From assembly GCF_018417635.1 (NCBI RefSeq), contig NZ_CP071007.1, forward strand, positions 4,712,501 through 4,776,500: 64,000 bases of DNA. The letters are read 5' to 3'. This document shows, piece after piece, positions 27,891 to 36,663 of the stretch; positions within the stretch are counted from its first letter, which is position 1; each line of letters starts with the position of its first letter. Made by a program: the position numbers and the translations under genes. This DNA is from Pseudomonas sp. SORT22 (lineage in GTDB: Bacteria; Pseudomonadota; Gammaproteobacteria; Pseudomonadales; Pseudomonadaceae). The notes under the pieces are model-generated. The model was given only the letters and a program-made list of their open reading frames with translations, had not been told where the DNA came from and made no database searches.

Positions 27891-28219
27891 ATGTCATGAA
27901 CTACAAGGGCTACGCCGCCCGTATTGAATACAGCGATGAAGACCAATTGCTGATCGGCCATGTCGCCGGTATACGCGATGTGATCGGCTTTCACGCGCAA
28001 TCGGTCCCGCAGTTGCGCAGCGCCTTCGAAGAAGCCGTGGATGATTACCTTGATACCTGCGCGCGCCTGGGACGTGAACCACAGAAAGCTTACTCGGGGA
28101 AATTGAGCTTGCGCCTTGAGCCGACGCTGCATGCCAGCGTCGCGCAAAAAGCTGAGTTGGCAGACAAGAGCATCAACCAGTGGGTCAGCGATGTGTTGAG
28201 CCAGGCCGCACATGCCTAA
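27887..28219 (+). CDS. hicB: HicB antitoxin
   Basis: A 110-residue antitoxin: an N-terminal partly degraded RNase H-like domain (YKGYAARIEYSDEDQLLIGHV) that blocks HicA, and a C-terminal ribbon-helix-helix (LSLRLEPTLHASVAQKAEL...SINQWVSDVL) for DNA binding and autorepression at the palindrome at 27617-27635. Followed by a REP element. Confidence 0.93.
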   Translation: MNVMNYKGYAARIEYSDEDQLLIGHVAGIRDVIGFHAQSVPQLRSAFEEAVDDYLDTCARLGREPQKAYSGKLSLRLEPTLHASVAQKAELADKSINQWVSDVLSQAAHA

Positions 28220-28220
28220 G

Positions 28221-28295
28221 GCCCGCTCCCACAGAGGGTTTATGTACGCCGAACCTGTGGGAGCTGGCTTGCCTGCGATCGAGCGCGAAGCGCTC
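28221..28295. repeat. REP-type element after hicB
   Basis: GCTCCCACAG (28225-28234) and CTGTGGGAGC (28255-28264) form a perfect 10-bp stem; TGGCTTGCCTGCGATC follows, matching the CCTGTGGGAGC-GGGCTTGCC REP family of P. putida. A second hairpin, GAGCG/CGCTC, lies at 28281-28295. The element separates hicB from the convergent oxidoreductase gene. Confidence 0.85.
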
Positions 28296-28304
28296 GCCAT
28301 TCAG

Positions 28305-29411
28305 TCAATCGCGTAAATCAGACTCATGTATCGGCTGCTCGCGGCTGGTAGCCCGTTGATACTGCGCCGGCCACACCGCCTTGTTGCCGCCCAGGTCGTC
28401 GTCGGCGTGCAGCGGCCAGTACGGGTCGCGCAGCAATTCGCGGGCGAGGAAGATGATATCGGCCTGCGCGGTACGCAAGATGGTTTCAGCCTGCATCGGG
28501 TCGGTGATCATGCCCACCGTCCCGGTGGCGATCCCCGCCTCTTCCCGCACTTTGGCCGCGAACTGAGTCTGATAGCCCGGCCCGGTCGGGATCTCGGCTT
28601 TTACCGAGGTGCCGCCAGAGGACACGTCGATCAGGTCCACGCCCAGTTTGCGCAGGCGCTTGGCCAGCTCCACGGTCTCATCCGGGTTCCAGCCATCCTC
28701 GACCCAATCAGTGGCCGATAGCCGCACGAACACCGGCAACTCGGCGGGCCACACCTCGCGCACCGCTTCGGTCACTTGCAGGGTCAGGCGAATGCGGTTT
28801 TCAAAGCAGCTGCCGTACTGGTCGCGGCGCTGGTTGCTCAATGGCGACAGGAACTGGTGCAACAGGTAGCCATGGGCGGCATGCACTTCGACCACCTTGA
28901 AACCGGCCTCAAGGGCGCGCCGGGCAGCGGCGACAAAGGCCTGGATGATCTCGCCGATCTGCGCTTCGTTCAGTTCGCTGGGTGCGGTGTGCTCCGGGTC
29001 GAAGGCAATTTTCGAGGGCCCCACTGGCACCCAGCCGCCATCGTCGACCTTGACGCTGCCATGCTTGCCCAGCCACGGCCGATGGGTGCTGGCCTTGCGC
29101 CCGGCATGGGCCAGCTGAATGCCGGGCACCGCGCCCTGGGCGGTGATGAAACGGGTGATGCGTTGCAGCCCCGGGATCTGCGCGTCGTCCCACAAGCCCA
29201 GGTCTTGCGCGGTAATGCGCCCGTCGGCAGTCACGGCAGTGGCTTCGGTGAAAATCAGCCCGGCACCACCCACCGCGCGGCTGCCCAGGTGCACCAGGTG
29301 CCAGTCATTGGCCAGGCCGTCGACACTGGAATACTGGCACATGGGTGAGACGGCAATGCGGTTGGGCAGGATCAGCTGGCGCAGGGTATACGGCTCAAGC
29401 AGCAGGCTCAT
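28305..29411 (-). CDS. Old Yellow Enzyme family NADPH:flavin oxidoreductase, YqjM class
   Basis: An FMN-dependent ene-reductase that reduces activated double bonds, 368 residues. The YqjM-class active-site Cys25 lies in SPMCQYSSVDG, the substrate-binding histidine pair in VHAAHGYLL, and the phosphate-binding end in FLARELLRDPYWP. It is related to, but clearly divergent from, P. putida XenA, so a xenobiotic role should not be assumed. Transcribed convergent to hicAB, downstream of recJ but after a 117-base gap. Confidence 0.9.
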   Translation of the reverse strand: MSLLLEPYTLRQLILPNRIAVSPMCQYSSVDGLANDWHLVHLGSRAVGGAGLIFTEATAVTADGRITAQDLGLWDDAQIPGLQRITRFITAQGAVPGIQLAHAGRKASTHRPWLGKHGSVKVDDGGWVPVGPSKIAFDPEHTAPSELNEAQIGEIIQAFVAAARRALEAGFKVVEVHAAHGYLLHQFLSPLSNQRRDQYGSCFENRIRLTLQVTEAVREVWPAELPVFVRLSATDWVEDGWNPDETVELAKRLRKLGVDLIDVSSGGTSVKAEIPTGPGYQTQFAAKVREEAGIATGTVGMITDPMQAETILRTAQADIIFLARELLRDPYWPLHADDDLGGNKAVWPAQYQRATSREQPIHESDLRD

Positions 29412-29528
29412 GGGGCACCTCTCAAATCAAGTGGTAAGGCTCCAGGTAGTTGACCGGCCGACTACAGAATCTTCCCCGCAGGTTCTTCGACCCATCATTC
29501 GAAGCCTAGACCACTTTGCCCCGTGAGA

Positions 29529-31238
29529 TCAGCGCGGCTCGATATGCGCGATCATCAGTTGCACGCTTTCCTGGCCGCGAAACTCGTTGACGTCGAGCTT
29601 GTAGGCCAGCTCGACCCAGCGCACGGTGGGGTTGGGCCAGACTTCCCGGTCGACGCCAAAGGCGATGCCATCGAGCTTGAGCGAACCGCATTCGCTCTTG
29701 AGCACCACCTTCAGGTGCCGCTCACCGACGATCCGTTGCTCGACCAGCTGGAACACCCCGTGGAACAGCGGCTCGGGGAAGTGCTGGCCCCACGGTCCGG
29801 CATTGCGCAAAGCCCGGGCCAGCTCCAGGTGGAACTCCTCGACCGCCAGGGTGCCGTCTGACAGCAAGCGGCCGGTGAGGTCTTCTTCACGCAGCTGGCG
29901 ACGGGTTTCTTCGTCGAAGGCCTGGGCAAAGGCCGGAAAGTTATCAGCCGGCAGCGACAGGCCGGCGGCCATGGCGTGGCCGCCGAACTTGCTGATCAAC
30001 TGCGGATGGCGCGCCGCCACGGCATCCAGCGCATCGCGAATATGAAAGCCCGGCACCGAGCGCGCCGAGCCCTTGAGCATGCCGTCGCCGGCATCGGCAA
30101 AGGCGATGGTCGGGCGGTGGTAACGCTCTTTCAGGCGCGAGGCAAGGATGCCGATCACGCCCTGGTGCCAGTCCGGCTCGAACAGGCACAGGCCGAACGG
30201 CATCGATTCCAACGGCAGGTCCTTGAGCTGGGCCAGGGCTTCGCGCTGCATGCCCTGCTCGATGGATTTGCGGTCCTGGTTCAGTTCGTCGAGCTGGCCG
30301 GCCATTTCCCGGGCCAGGTTGGCATCGTCACTGAGCAGGCACTCGATGCCCAGGCTCATGTCGTCCAGGCGCCCGGCCGCATTGAGCCGTGGGCCAAGAA
30401 TAAAGCCAAGGTCGGTGGAGGTGATACGCGCATGATCGCGGCGGGCCACTTCAAGAATGGCCTTGAGCCCCGGCCGCGCCCGTCCGGCACGGATGCGTTC
30501 CAGGCCCTGGTGCACCAGGATGCGGTTGTTGGCATCCAGCGGCACCACGTCAGCGACGCTGCCCAGGGCCACCAGATCAAGCAGCTCGCCAATGTTCGGT
30601 TGCGGCGCGTTGTCGTAGTGACCGAGGCTGCGCAACCGCGCGCGCAAGGCCATCAGCACATAGAAAATCACCCCGACCCCGGCCAGCGCCTTGCTGGGGA
30701 ACTCGCAGCCCGGCTGGTTGGGATTGACGATGGCGTCGGCCGCCGGCAGCTCATGGCCAGGCAGGTGGTGATCGGTCACCAGGACCTTCAATCCCGCAGC
30801 TTTAGCGGCGGCCACGCCTTCGACGCTGGAAATGCCGTTGTCGACGGTGATCAGCAATTGCGGCTGGCGCTGCAAGGCCACTTCGACAATCTCCGGAGTC
30901 AGGCCATAGCCGTACTCGAAGCGGTTGGGCACCAGGTAATCAACATGGGCAGCACCCAGCAGACGCAGGCCGAGCAGGCCAACGGTGCTGGCGGTGGCGC
31001 CGTCGGCATCGAAGTCGCCGACGATAAGGATGCGCTGGCGTTCTGCCAGTGCCGTCACCAGCAGGTCGACTGCCGCCTCGATGCCCTTGAGCTGCTGGTA
31101 AGGCAGCAGGCGCGCCAGGCTCTTATCCAGCTCGGCTGCCGATTGCACGCCACGGGCGGCATACAGGCGGGTCAGCAAGGGTGGCAGGTCGCCGAGAAAG
31201 GGCAACGTGGACGGCAACGGGCGGGGATCGATACGCAT
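29529..31238 (-). CDS. recJ: Single-stranded-DNA exonuclease RecJ
   Basis: 5'-to-3' exonuclease in recombination and mismatch repair. At 569 residues it is of normal length. The DHH phosphoesterase motifs are plain: VGDFDADG (Asp75, Asp77), TVDNG (Asp133), and VTDHHLPG (156-158), then the DHHA1 domain with GGHAMAAG near residue 420 and the C-terminal OB domain. It lies 54 bases after yaeQ on the same strand. Confidence 0.97.
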   Translation of the reverse strand: MRIDPRPLPSTLPFLGDLPPLLTRLYAARGVQSAAELDKSLARLLPYQQLKGIEAAVDLLVTALAERQRILIVGDFDADGATASTVGLLGLRLLGAAHVDYLVPNRFEYGYGLTPEIVEVALQRQPQLLITVDNGISSVEGVAAAKAAGLKVLVTDHHLPGHELPAADAIVNPNQPGCEFPSKALAGVGVIFYVLMALRARLRSLGHYDNAPQPNIGELLDLVALGSVADVVPLDANNRILVHQGLERIRAGRARPGLKAILEVARRDHARITSTDLGFILGPRLNAAGRLDDMSLGIECLLSDDANLAREMAGQLDELNQDRKSIEQGMQREALAQLKDLPLESMPFGLCLFEPDWHQGVIGILASRLKERYHRPTIAFADAGDGMLKGSARSVPGFHIRDALDAVAARHPQLISKFGGHAMAAGLSLPADNFPAFAQAFDEETRRQLREEDLTGRLLSDGTLAVEEFHLELARALRNAGPWGQHFPEPLFHGVFQLVEQRIVGERHLKVVLKSECGSLKLDGIAFGVDREVWPNPTVRWVELAYKLDVNEFRGQESVQLMIAHIEPR

Positions 31239-31292
31239 GGGGCGTTGGGGCTTCTCGTCAATCAGGGATGTTCGGCTAGAAAGGACACGCGA

Positions 31293-31832
31293 TCAGCGCT
31301 CGCCCATCAGCCATTGCAGCTGGACTTCGTGCTGGCCGCGATCGTCGGTGACGAACACCGTGCCTTCGCTGATCATCACGTCCCACTTGATCGCCCGCGG
31401 CATGTCCTTGGCCAGGGTTTCCAGAACTTCCTGGGGCACGGCGGCGATGTTGAGGTTTTTCAGGTTCTTGACCGCCGGCAGCACCTTGGTTTCCCACACG
31501 CGCAAGCTGCCATAGGCCAGCAGGCTGGTGCGCTCGGTGCGACGCGAGCACCAGGTCAGACGATCGGCATCGGGCTGGCCGACTTCGATCCAGTGCAGGA
31601 TGCGGTCGTCCAGGCTTTTTTCCCACACCGCCGCTTCGTCCACGTCCGACAGACCTCGGCCAAAAGACAGTTGCTCGTTGTACCACAGGGCGTAGGCCAG
31701 CAGACGCACGGCCATGCGCTCTTCGGTTTCCGACGGGTGACGGGCGATGGTCTGCTTGACGCTTTCGTACACACCGCGGTCAAGGTCGGTGAGGTTCAGT
31801 TCAAACTTGTAGGTGGTGGATGGCTGGGCCAT
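31293..31832 (-). CDS. yaeQ: YaeQ family protein
   Basis: A 179-residue protein whose length and sequence match YaeQ (KFELNLTDLDRGVYESVKQ, ARHPSETEERMAVRLLAYAL, WIEVGQPDADRL). YaeQ has a PD-(D/E)XK nuclease-like fold, but no activity is firmly established. The ATG at 31832 is preferred to longer readings that extend across the divergent CoA-transferase gene. Likely co-transcribed with recJ. Confidence 0.93.
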   Translation of the reverse strand: MAQPSTTYKFELNLTDLDRGVYESVKQTIARHPSETEERMAVRLLAYALWYNEQLSFGRGLSDVDEAAVWEKSLDDRILHWIEVGQPDADRLTWCSRRTERTSLLAYGSLRVWETKVLPAVKNLKNLNIAAVPQEVLETLAKDMPRAIKWDVMISEGTVFVTDDRGQHEVQLQWLMGER

Positions 31833-31962
31833 GGACGGGCTTCTTGCGGCAAGGAAAGTCGCCCAGTCTAACCGATCCGCATGTTCCTTGCGCCGCAGCA
31901 GTATCTGGGCGCGCCCAGCTATGATAAAAACGGGGGCCCTGACCCGCTGCCACGGACGCCTC

Positions 31963-33162
31963 ATGCCTACGCCCAGCAAACCTCTCGCCGGCCTCAAAGT
32001 CATCGAACTCGGCACCCTGATTGCCGGCCCGTTCGCTTCGCGCATCTGCGCCGAATTCGGCGCCGAGGTAATCAAGGTCGAGTCGCCCGATGGCGGCGAC
32101 CCGCTGCGCAAGTGGCGCAAGCTGTACGAAGGCACGTCGCTGTGGTGGTTCGTCCAGGCCCGCAACAAGCAGTCGCTCACGCTCAACCTCAAGCATGCCG
32201 AAGGGCTGGATATTCTCAAGAAGCTGCTGGCCGAAGCCGACATCCTGATCGAGAACTTCCGCCCCGGGGTGCTGGAAAAACTCGGCCTGGGCTGGGACGT
32301 GCTGCACGCCCTCAACCCGAAGCTGGTGATGGTGCGCCTGTCCGGCTTCGGCCAGACCGGGCCGATGAAAGACCAGCCGGGGTTCGGCGCCGTCGGCGAA
32401 TCCATGGGCGGGCTGCGCTACATCACCGGTTTCGAGGACCGCCCGCCGGTGCGTACCGGCATCTCCATCGGTGACTCGATTGCGGCCTTGTGGGGCGTGA
32501 TCGGGGCGTTGATGGCCCTGCGTCATCGCGAAGTCAACGGCGGCCAGGGCCAGGTGGTGGATGTCGCCTTGTACGAAGCGATCTTCGCCATGATGGAAAG
32601 CATGGTGCCGGAGTTCGACGTGTTCGGCTTTATCCGCGAGCGTACCGGCAACATCATGCCCGGCATCACCCCCTCCTCCATCCACACCAGCGCCGATGGC
32701 AAGCACGTGCAGATCGGCGCCAATGGCGATGCGATCTTCAAGCGCTTCATGCAGGCCATCGGCCGCAATGACCTGGCCGACGATCCGGCGCTCGCCAGCA
32801 ATGACGGCCGCGACCTGCGCCGCGATGAGTTGTACGGGGTGATCGACCGCTGGGCGCGGACTTTGCCACTGGATGCGCTGATGCAGGTGCTCAATGAGGC
32901 CCAGGTACCGGCCAGCCGCATCTACAGTGCCGAAGATATGTTCAGCGACCCGCAATTTCTCGCCCGCGAGATGTTCCTGCAAGCCAAGCTGCCCGATGGC
33001 ACGCCGTTCAAGATGCCGGGGATCGTCCCCAAGCTCTCGGACACCCCCGGCTCCAGCGAATGGGTCGGGCCGGAGCTTGGAGCCCACACCGAGCAGGTAC
33101 TGGCCGGGCTGGGTTATGACACAGCAGCGATTGCCCGGCTACGCACGCAAGGCGCAGTCTGA
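31963..33162 (+). CDS. CaiB/BaiF family III CoA-transferase
   Basis: Moves CoA between acyl acids through a covalent aspartyl intermediate. The 399-residue protein opens with LAGLKVIELGTLIAGPFASR, typical of the family, and the likely nucleophile is Asp171 in SIGDSIAAL. Also present are the FGAEVIKVE and NFRPG motifs. No matching acyl-CoA dehydrogenase lies nearby, so the substrate is unknown. The ATG at 31963 sets the conserved N-terminus; 130 bases separate it from the divergent yaeQ. Confidence 0.92.
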   Translation: MPTPSKPLAGLKVIELGTLIAGPFASRICAEFGAEVIKVESPDGGDPLRKWRKLYEGTSLWWFVQARNKQSLTLNLKHAEGLDILKKLLAEADILIENFRPGVLEKLGLGWDVLHALNPKLVMVRLSGFGQTGPMKDQPGFGAVGESMGGLRYITGFEDRPPVRTGISIGDSIAALWGVIGALMALRHREVNGGQGQVVDVALYEAIFAMMESMVPEFDVFGFIRERTGNIMPGITPSSIHTSADGKHVQIGANGDAIFKRFMQAIGRNDLADDPALASNDGRDLRRDELYGVIDRWARTLPLDALMQVLNEAQVPASRIYSAEDMFSDPQFLAREMFLQAKLPDGTPFKMPGIVPKLSDTPGSSEWVGPELGAHTEQVLAGLGYDTAAIARLRTQGAV

Positions 33163-33206
33163 ACACGGCACTACTCAAGTTGCGTGGCAACGGTGGAGAC
33201 CTGGAC

Positions 33207-34094
33207 ATGACCCATCACTGGCAAGCGAGCATGCGTCGTGGATTGCCGCTGTTGCTAGGTCTGTTGCTTTGCCTGGGCCTGCCCGCTCCGGCCTCGGCCA
33301 AGGAGCGTTTGTTCTGGTTGTTGCGCGACTTGCCGCCGCTGACCATTTTCGAAGGCACCGGCAAGGGCCAGGGGGTGATCGACCGCTTGCTGCCGCTGCT
33401 GATCGAACAGATGCCCGAATACGATCACAGCATCGTCCGGGTCAACCGCGCCCGCGGCATCCAGATGCTCCAGGCGCCCACCTTCACCTGCGACCCGACC
33501 CTGCTGTGGACCCCGGAGCGAGCGCGCTATGTGCATTTCTCGATCCCCAGCCTGGGCGTGCTCAGCAGCGGCCTGGTGGTCCGGCGCAAGGACCAGCACC
33601 TGCTTGACCCCTACCTGCACAACCAGCAGGTCGACCTGCAGACGCTGCTCGGCAGTACCGCGCTCAAGCTGGGTGTGGTGGCCCAGCGCAGCTACAGCCC
33701 GGCGGTTGATGAACTGCTCAAGACCCTGCCCGACACTACCCTCAGCCGCCACTACGGCAATGACGCAGTGACCAGCCTGCTGCAAATGCAGCAGCATGAC
33801 CGCCTGCAACTGGTGCTCGGCTACTGGCCGGAAGTGCGCTACCTGCTGCAACAGCAAGGCTGGCCCAGCGACGACTATGCCTTCTACCCGATCCAGGGAG
33901 TCGAGCAGTACCAGTTGCTGCGGGTCGGCTGCTCCGACACGCCGCTGGGGCGCGAAGCCATCAGCCATATCAACAAATTGCTACTGCCGCTGCGCAACGA
34001 CACCTTGCCCGACCTGTACGCCCAGTGGCTGGCGCCGCAAATGCGCGAACAGTACCTGCACGACAGCCTGCACCTGTTTGGCGAGCACCCCTGA
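33207..34094 (+). CDS. Periplasmic TIGR02285-type solute-binding-like protein
   Basis: A 295-residue secreted protein: the signal peptide (LLLGLLLCLGLPAPASA, cleavage near residue 31) leads to a small-molecule-binding fold resembling the amino-acid-binding SBP_bac_3 group (KERLFWLLRDLPPLTIFEGTG...). There are no permease or ATPase genes beside it, so it may be a sensor or a stand-alone binding protein. It sits next to the Roc-type cluster whose kinase has two SBP_bac_3-like sensor domains. GTG/ATG choices upstream exist; the ATG at 33207 follows GGAG. Confidence 0.85.
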   Translation: MTHHWQASMRRGLPLLLGLLLCLGLPAPASAKERLFWLLRDLPPLTIFEGTGKGQGVIDRLLPLLIEQMPEYDHSIVRVNRARGIQMLQAPTFTCDPTLLWTPERARYVHFSIPSLGVLSSGLVVRRKDQHLLDPYLHNQQVDLQTLLGSTALKLGVVAQRSYSPAVDELLKTLPDTTLSRHYGNDAVTSLLQMQQHDRLQLVLGYWPEVRYLLQQQGWPSDDYAFYPIQGVEQYQLLRVGCSDTPLGREAISHINKLLLPLRNDTLPDLYAQWLAPQMREQYLHDSLHLFGEHP

Positions 34095-34110
34095 GGCCCG
34101 ATCGCAGGTA

Positions 34111-34133
34111 AAAAGAAACCCCGAACGGTGGGG
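34111..34133 (-). terminator. Distal terminator downstream of the DUF3509 gene
   Basis: On the minus strand, CCCC-ACCGTTC-GGGG is followed by TTTCTTTTT, a good intrinsic terminator about 120 bases past the DUF3509 stop. A larger alternative pairing with CCCGGGCGGCC upstream is possible. Confidence 0.8.
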
Positions 34134-34152
34134 AGGCCGCCCGGGGCTAAAC

Positions 34153-34169
34153 AAAAGCCCATAGGGCTT
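34153..34169 (-). terminator. Proximal terminator-like hairpin
   Basis: AAGCCC-TAT-GGGCTT, six perfect pairs with a 3-base loop, followed on the minus strand by TTGTTT. It would end part of the DUF3509 transcript before the stronger distal terminator. Confidence 0.6.
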
Positions 34170-34253
34170 CGCACGACAGCTTCACGACATCGGAGCAAAA
34201 TCCCGATCAGCTGTCCTTGTTAGGTCTGATTGCCTTGCCCGGCAAAGGTTCCG

Positions 34254-34550
34254 TCACACCCCGGCGCTGATCGAGCGGCCTTGCTGCAGATGGCGCTGCG
34301 CCGCGATGACGCAAGGCTGCAGGCGGCCCTCTACAATCAGCAGGTCACGCTGCAGGCCATCGACCAGGTCGACCAGCAGGCGCTGGTCCTGCAACTGGCT
34401 GGGCTTGACCGTGCGCTGCAGCACGCTGCGGTTGGTTTCGTCGGTCAGGCGCAGGTCGAAATCACAGCCGGTGCTCAGGCGCACCAGCCTGACCCGGTAC
34501 GGTGCCAATGCTTGACCAAGCAACAATCTGATACATTCCATCTCATTCAT
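34254..34550 (-). CDS. DUF3509 family protein
   Basis: A 98-residue soluble protein of the Pseudomonas-restricted DUF3509 family (LRLTDETNRSVLQRTVKPSQLQDQRLLVDLVDGLQRDL). The family has several paralogues per genome and no known function. An AGGTG precedes the ATG at 34550. It is divergent from the LuxR regulator gene and followed by a long structured 3' region. Confidence 0.85.
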   Translation of the reverse strand: MNEMECIRLLLGQALAPYRVRLVRLSTGCDFDLRLTDETNRSVLQRTVKPSQLQDQRLLVDLVDGLQRDLLIVEGRLQPCVIAAQRHLQQGRSISAGV

Positions 34551-34688
34551 TGTTCACCTACCTGTCGAGAAGGGGTCTTTCACTGACCCTGAGGCAGCCG
34601 GAAAAGTTCTCTCAGTGCGATTTCCTTTACCCAGCATGCCCGGCAAAAATGACAGATTGAAATCCAGCACGTTGAGCGGAGCCTGCCT

Positions 34689-35351
34689 GTGACAGCCCCT
34701 GCCCCCAGTGAACTGCGCATCATCCTGGCCGATGACCACCCGATCTTTCGCATCGGCCTGCGCGCCGTGCTCGAGCAGCTTCCGGGCATTCGCGTAGTGG
34801 GCGAAGCCGGCGGCCCGCTGGAGCTCACGACCCTGCTGCAAAGCCTGGAATGCGACGTGCTGGTGACCGACTTCATGATGCCGCTGGAGCAGCAGAACGA
34901 TGGCTTGAAGCTGCTCGAACAACTGCGCCGGCACCATCCGCAGTTGCCGCTGCTGGTGGTGACCATGCTCAACAATGCCGGGCTGTTCCGGGCCATGCTG
35001 GCCCTGGGCGTCAATGGCCTGCTGAGCAAGGCCAGCCTGGCCGACGAATTGCCCCAGGCCATCGCCCGCCTGCGCAGCGGCAAGATTTACCTGGCCGATT
35101 CGGTGCAGCAGTTGCTGTTACAGGACGGCGCCGTGCGTGAAGACCTGGCCCGCGACCAGACGGCGTTGTCGCCGCGCGAGCTGGAAGTCGCCCGCCTGCT
35201 CGCCGGCGGCCACACGGTCGGCCAAATCGCCACCCTGCTCAACCGCAGCAAGCAGACAGTAAGCAGCCAGAAGGTCAGTGCCATGCGCAAGCTGGGCCTG
35301 GCCAATGACGCCGCGCTGTACCTCTATTTGCAGGAGCACGGCCTGGGCTGA
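34689..35351 (+). CDS. LuxR-type response regulator, RocA1-like
   Basis: Transcriptional output of a phosphorelay. The 220-residue protein has a receiver domain with Asp61 (VTDFMMP) and acid pair DD at 15-16, and a C-terminal NarL/LuxR helix-turn-helix (LSPRELEVARLLAGG...SKQTVSSQKVSAMRKLGL), typical of RcsB/BvgA/RocA1 regulators. The GTG start at 34689 gives the right N-terminus. Its partners are the EAL regulator and BvgS-like kinase downstream on the opposite strand, the same trio as in P. aeruginosa Roc1 (SadARS), where it controls fimbriae. Confidence 0.88.
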   Translation: MTAPAPSELRIILADDHPIFRIGLRAVLEQLPGIRVVGEAGGPLELTTLLQSLECDVLVTDFMMPLEQQNDGLKLLEQLRRHHPQLPLLVVTMLNNAGLFRAMLALGVNGLLSKASLADELPQAIARLRSGKIYLADSVQQLLLQDGAVREDLARDQTALSPRELEVARLLAGGHTVGQIATLLNRSKQTVSSQKVSAMRKLGLANDAALYLYLQEHGLG

Positions 35352-35358
35352 AGGCTGT

Positions 35359-36579
35359 TCACGCCCTGCGCCGCAGCCTGGCCTCGGCCGGCTCACGCTC
35401 GAGCATCCACCGGCGCAGGTCCGGCCCCGCCATCGGCCGGGCAATGAAATAGCCCTGCATGATCGGGCTGCCCAGGGCCTTGATCGCCATCAGGTCATCC
35501 ACCGTCTCGACGCCCTCGACCACCACGTTCAGGTCCATGCGCCGGGCCATGATCAGCGCCCCCGCCACCACCGCCGCCTTACGGCCATCATCGGCCATGC
35601 CCCGGACAAACTCGCTGGGCAGTTTCAACTCGCTGAATGGCAGTTCGAGCAGGCGCTGCAGATTGGACACGCCCATGCCGAAATCATCGATCGACAGTTG
35701 GCAACCCTGGATGCGCAGGTGCAACAGCCCTTCGAGCTGGTTGCTGTCGAGCTGGCAGCTGTGGGTTTCGATGACCTCCAGGGTCAGGGCGCTGGCCGGC
35801 ACGTCATGGCGCTTGAGGGCCGCGACGACCTGCGCGGCGAAATCATCGCGGGTGAGCATCAGCGGGGCGATGTTGACCGCCACGGGTAATGGCTGGCCAC
35901 TGGCGAGCCTGGCCTGGGCACTGAATGCCAGGGCCTGGTCGAGTACGTGCCAGCTGAGTGCCTCCAGCAACCCGGCGCCTTCAATCAAGGGGAAGAACTG
36001 CGCCGGGCTAAGCAAGCCAAGGCTTGGGTGTTGCCAGCGTACCAACGCCTCCACCCCGACCAGGGCACCGTCGAAACCCACCTTGGGCTGGTAATGGGCC
36101 TGCCACTGCGCCTGGCTCTGCGCCAACTCGGCGGGCGACATGGCCAACAGCTCGGCATGGGCCGGTGCGGCGAGCGCCTGGGGCGAATCGCCGGGCTCGT
36201 CGAGGTAGCGGCGCAGCAACTTGTGCAGCGACACGCTGCAAGCCGGCTTCTGCAGACTGCCGAGCACCCGCAAGCCCAACTGTCGCGCCAGGTCGGCAAC
36301 GCTATCGAGCACACCACGTTCGGCGCTGCTGAGGATAATCAAGGCCGCCGCCAGGCCGCTGTCAGCCAGGTGACGGATCAGCTCCAGGCCGTCCTGGCCG
36401 TCCATGTGCAGGTCGCAGATGGCGATATCGACCCGCCCGCGCCGGGACAGCGTCTGCCGTGCGCCGTCGACCGACTCCGCCGTCAGCACATCGAAGACGC
36501 CATTGGCATTGAGCATCTGATGCAAGGCCATCAGTTGGAAAGGATGATCCTCGAGAATCAGAACCTTAAGTGAGTGCAT
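35359..36579 (-). CDS. Receiver-EAL response regulator, RocR-like c-di-GMP phosphodiesterase
   Basis: A 406-residue protein: N-terminal receiver with Asp56 (ICDLHMDGQDG), then an EAL domain (from about residue 150) with the EAL signature at 177-179 (GVEALVRW), LEVIE, the metal-binding IDDFGMG and VVEGVET. These are the catalytic residues of an active phosphodiesterase. In Roc systems this protein competes with RocA for phosphate and may lower c-di-GMP. The ATG at 36579 follows GGGGAA; it converges on the LuxR gene with 7 bases between stops. Confidence 0.9.
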   Translation of the reverse strand: MHSLKVLILEDHPFQLMALHQMLNANGVFDVLTAESVDGARQTLSRRGRVDIAICDLHMDGQDGLELIRHLADSGLAAALIILSSAERGVLDSVADLARQLGLRVLGSLQKPACSVSLHKLLRRYLDEPGDSPQALAAPAHAELLAMSPAELAQSQAQWQAHYQPKVGFDGALVGVEALVRWQHPSLGLLSPAQFFPLIEGAGLLEALSWHVLDQALAFSAQARLASGQPLPVAVNIAPLMLTRDDFAAQVVAALKRHDVPASALTLEVIETHSCQLDSNQLEGLLHLRIQGCQLSIDDFGMGVSNLQRLLELPFSELKLPSEFVRGMADDGRKAAVVAGALIMARRMDLNVVVEGVETVDDLMAIKALGSPIMQGYFIARPMAGPDLRRWMLEREPAEARLRRRA

Positions 36580-36663
36580 GAAAATTTCCCCGCAGTAGCC
36601 GATCTGAACGACAGCACTGTGCAACTCTAGGAAAATTGACCTAGGACGCCCATAGGACATGTC

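Larger units (their letters stand above)
34111..34253 (-). ncRNA. Candidate structured 3' UTR or small RNA
   Basis: Between the DUF3509 stop and the distal terminator lie about 140 bases that fold well. An AGCTGATCGG...CCGAT...AGCT stem comes first, then AAGCCC-TAT-GGGCTT with a short T-rich tail, then the terminal GC-rich hairpin with its T-run. Two terminators in tandem and no coding frame suggest a processed or independently made RNA. I cannot match it to a named Pseudomonas RNA, and no promoter is certain. Confidence 0.3.

Noticed and set aside
28305..29411. Calling the Old Yellow Enzyme XenA
   Set aside because: Both have the MCQY active-site motif, but the rest differs too much from XenA as I recall it to name it so.
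34111..34253. Naming the 3' region as RsmY, RsmZ, CrcZ or PrrF
   Set aside because: It lacks the repeated GGA loops, the CA-rich AAnAAnAA motifs and the PrrF core that I would expect.
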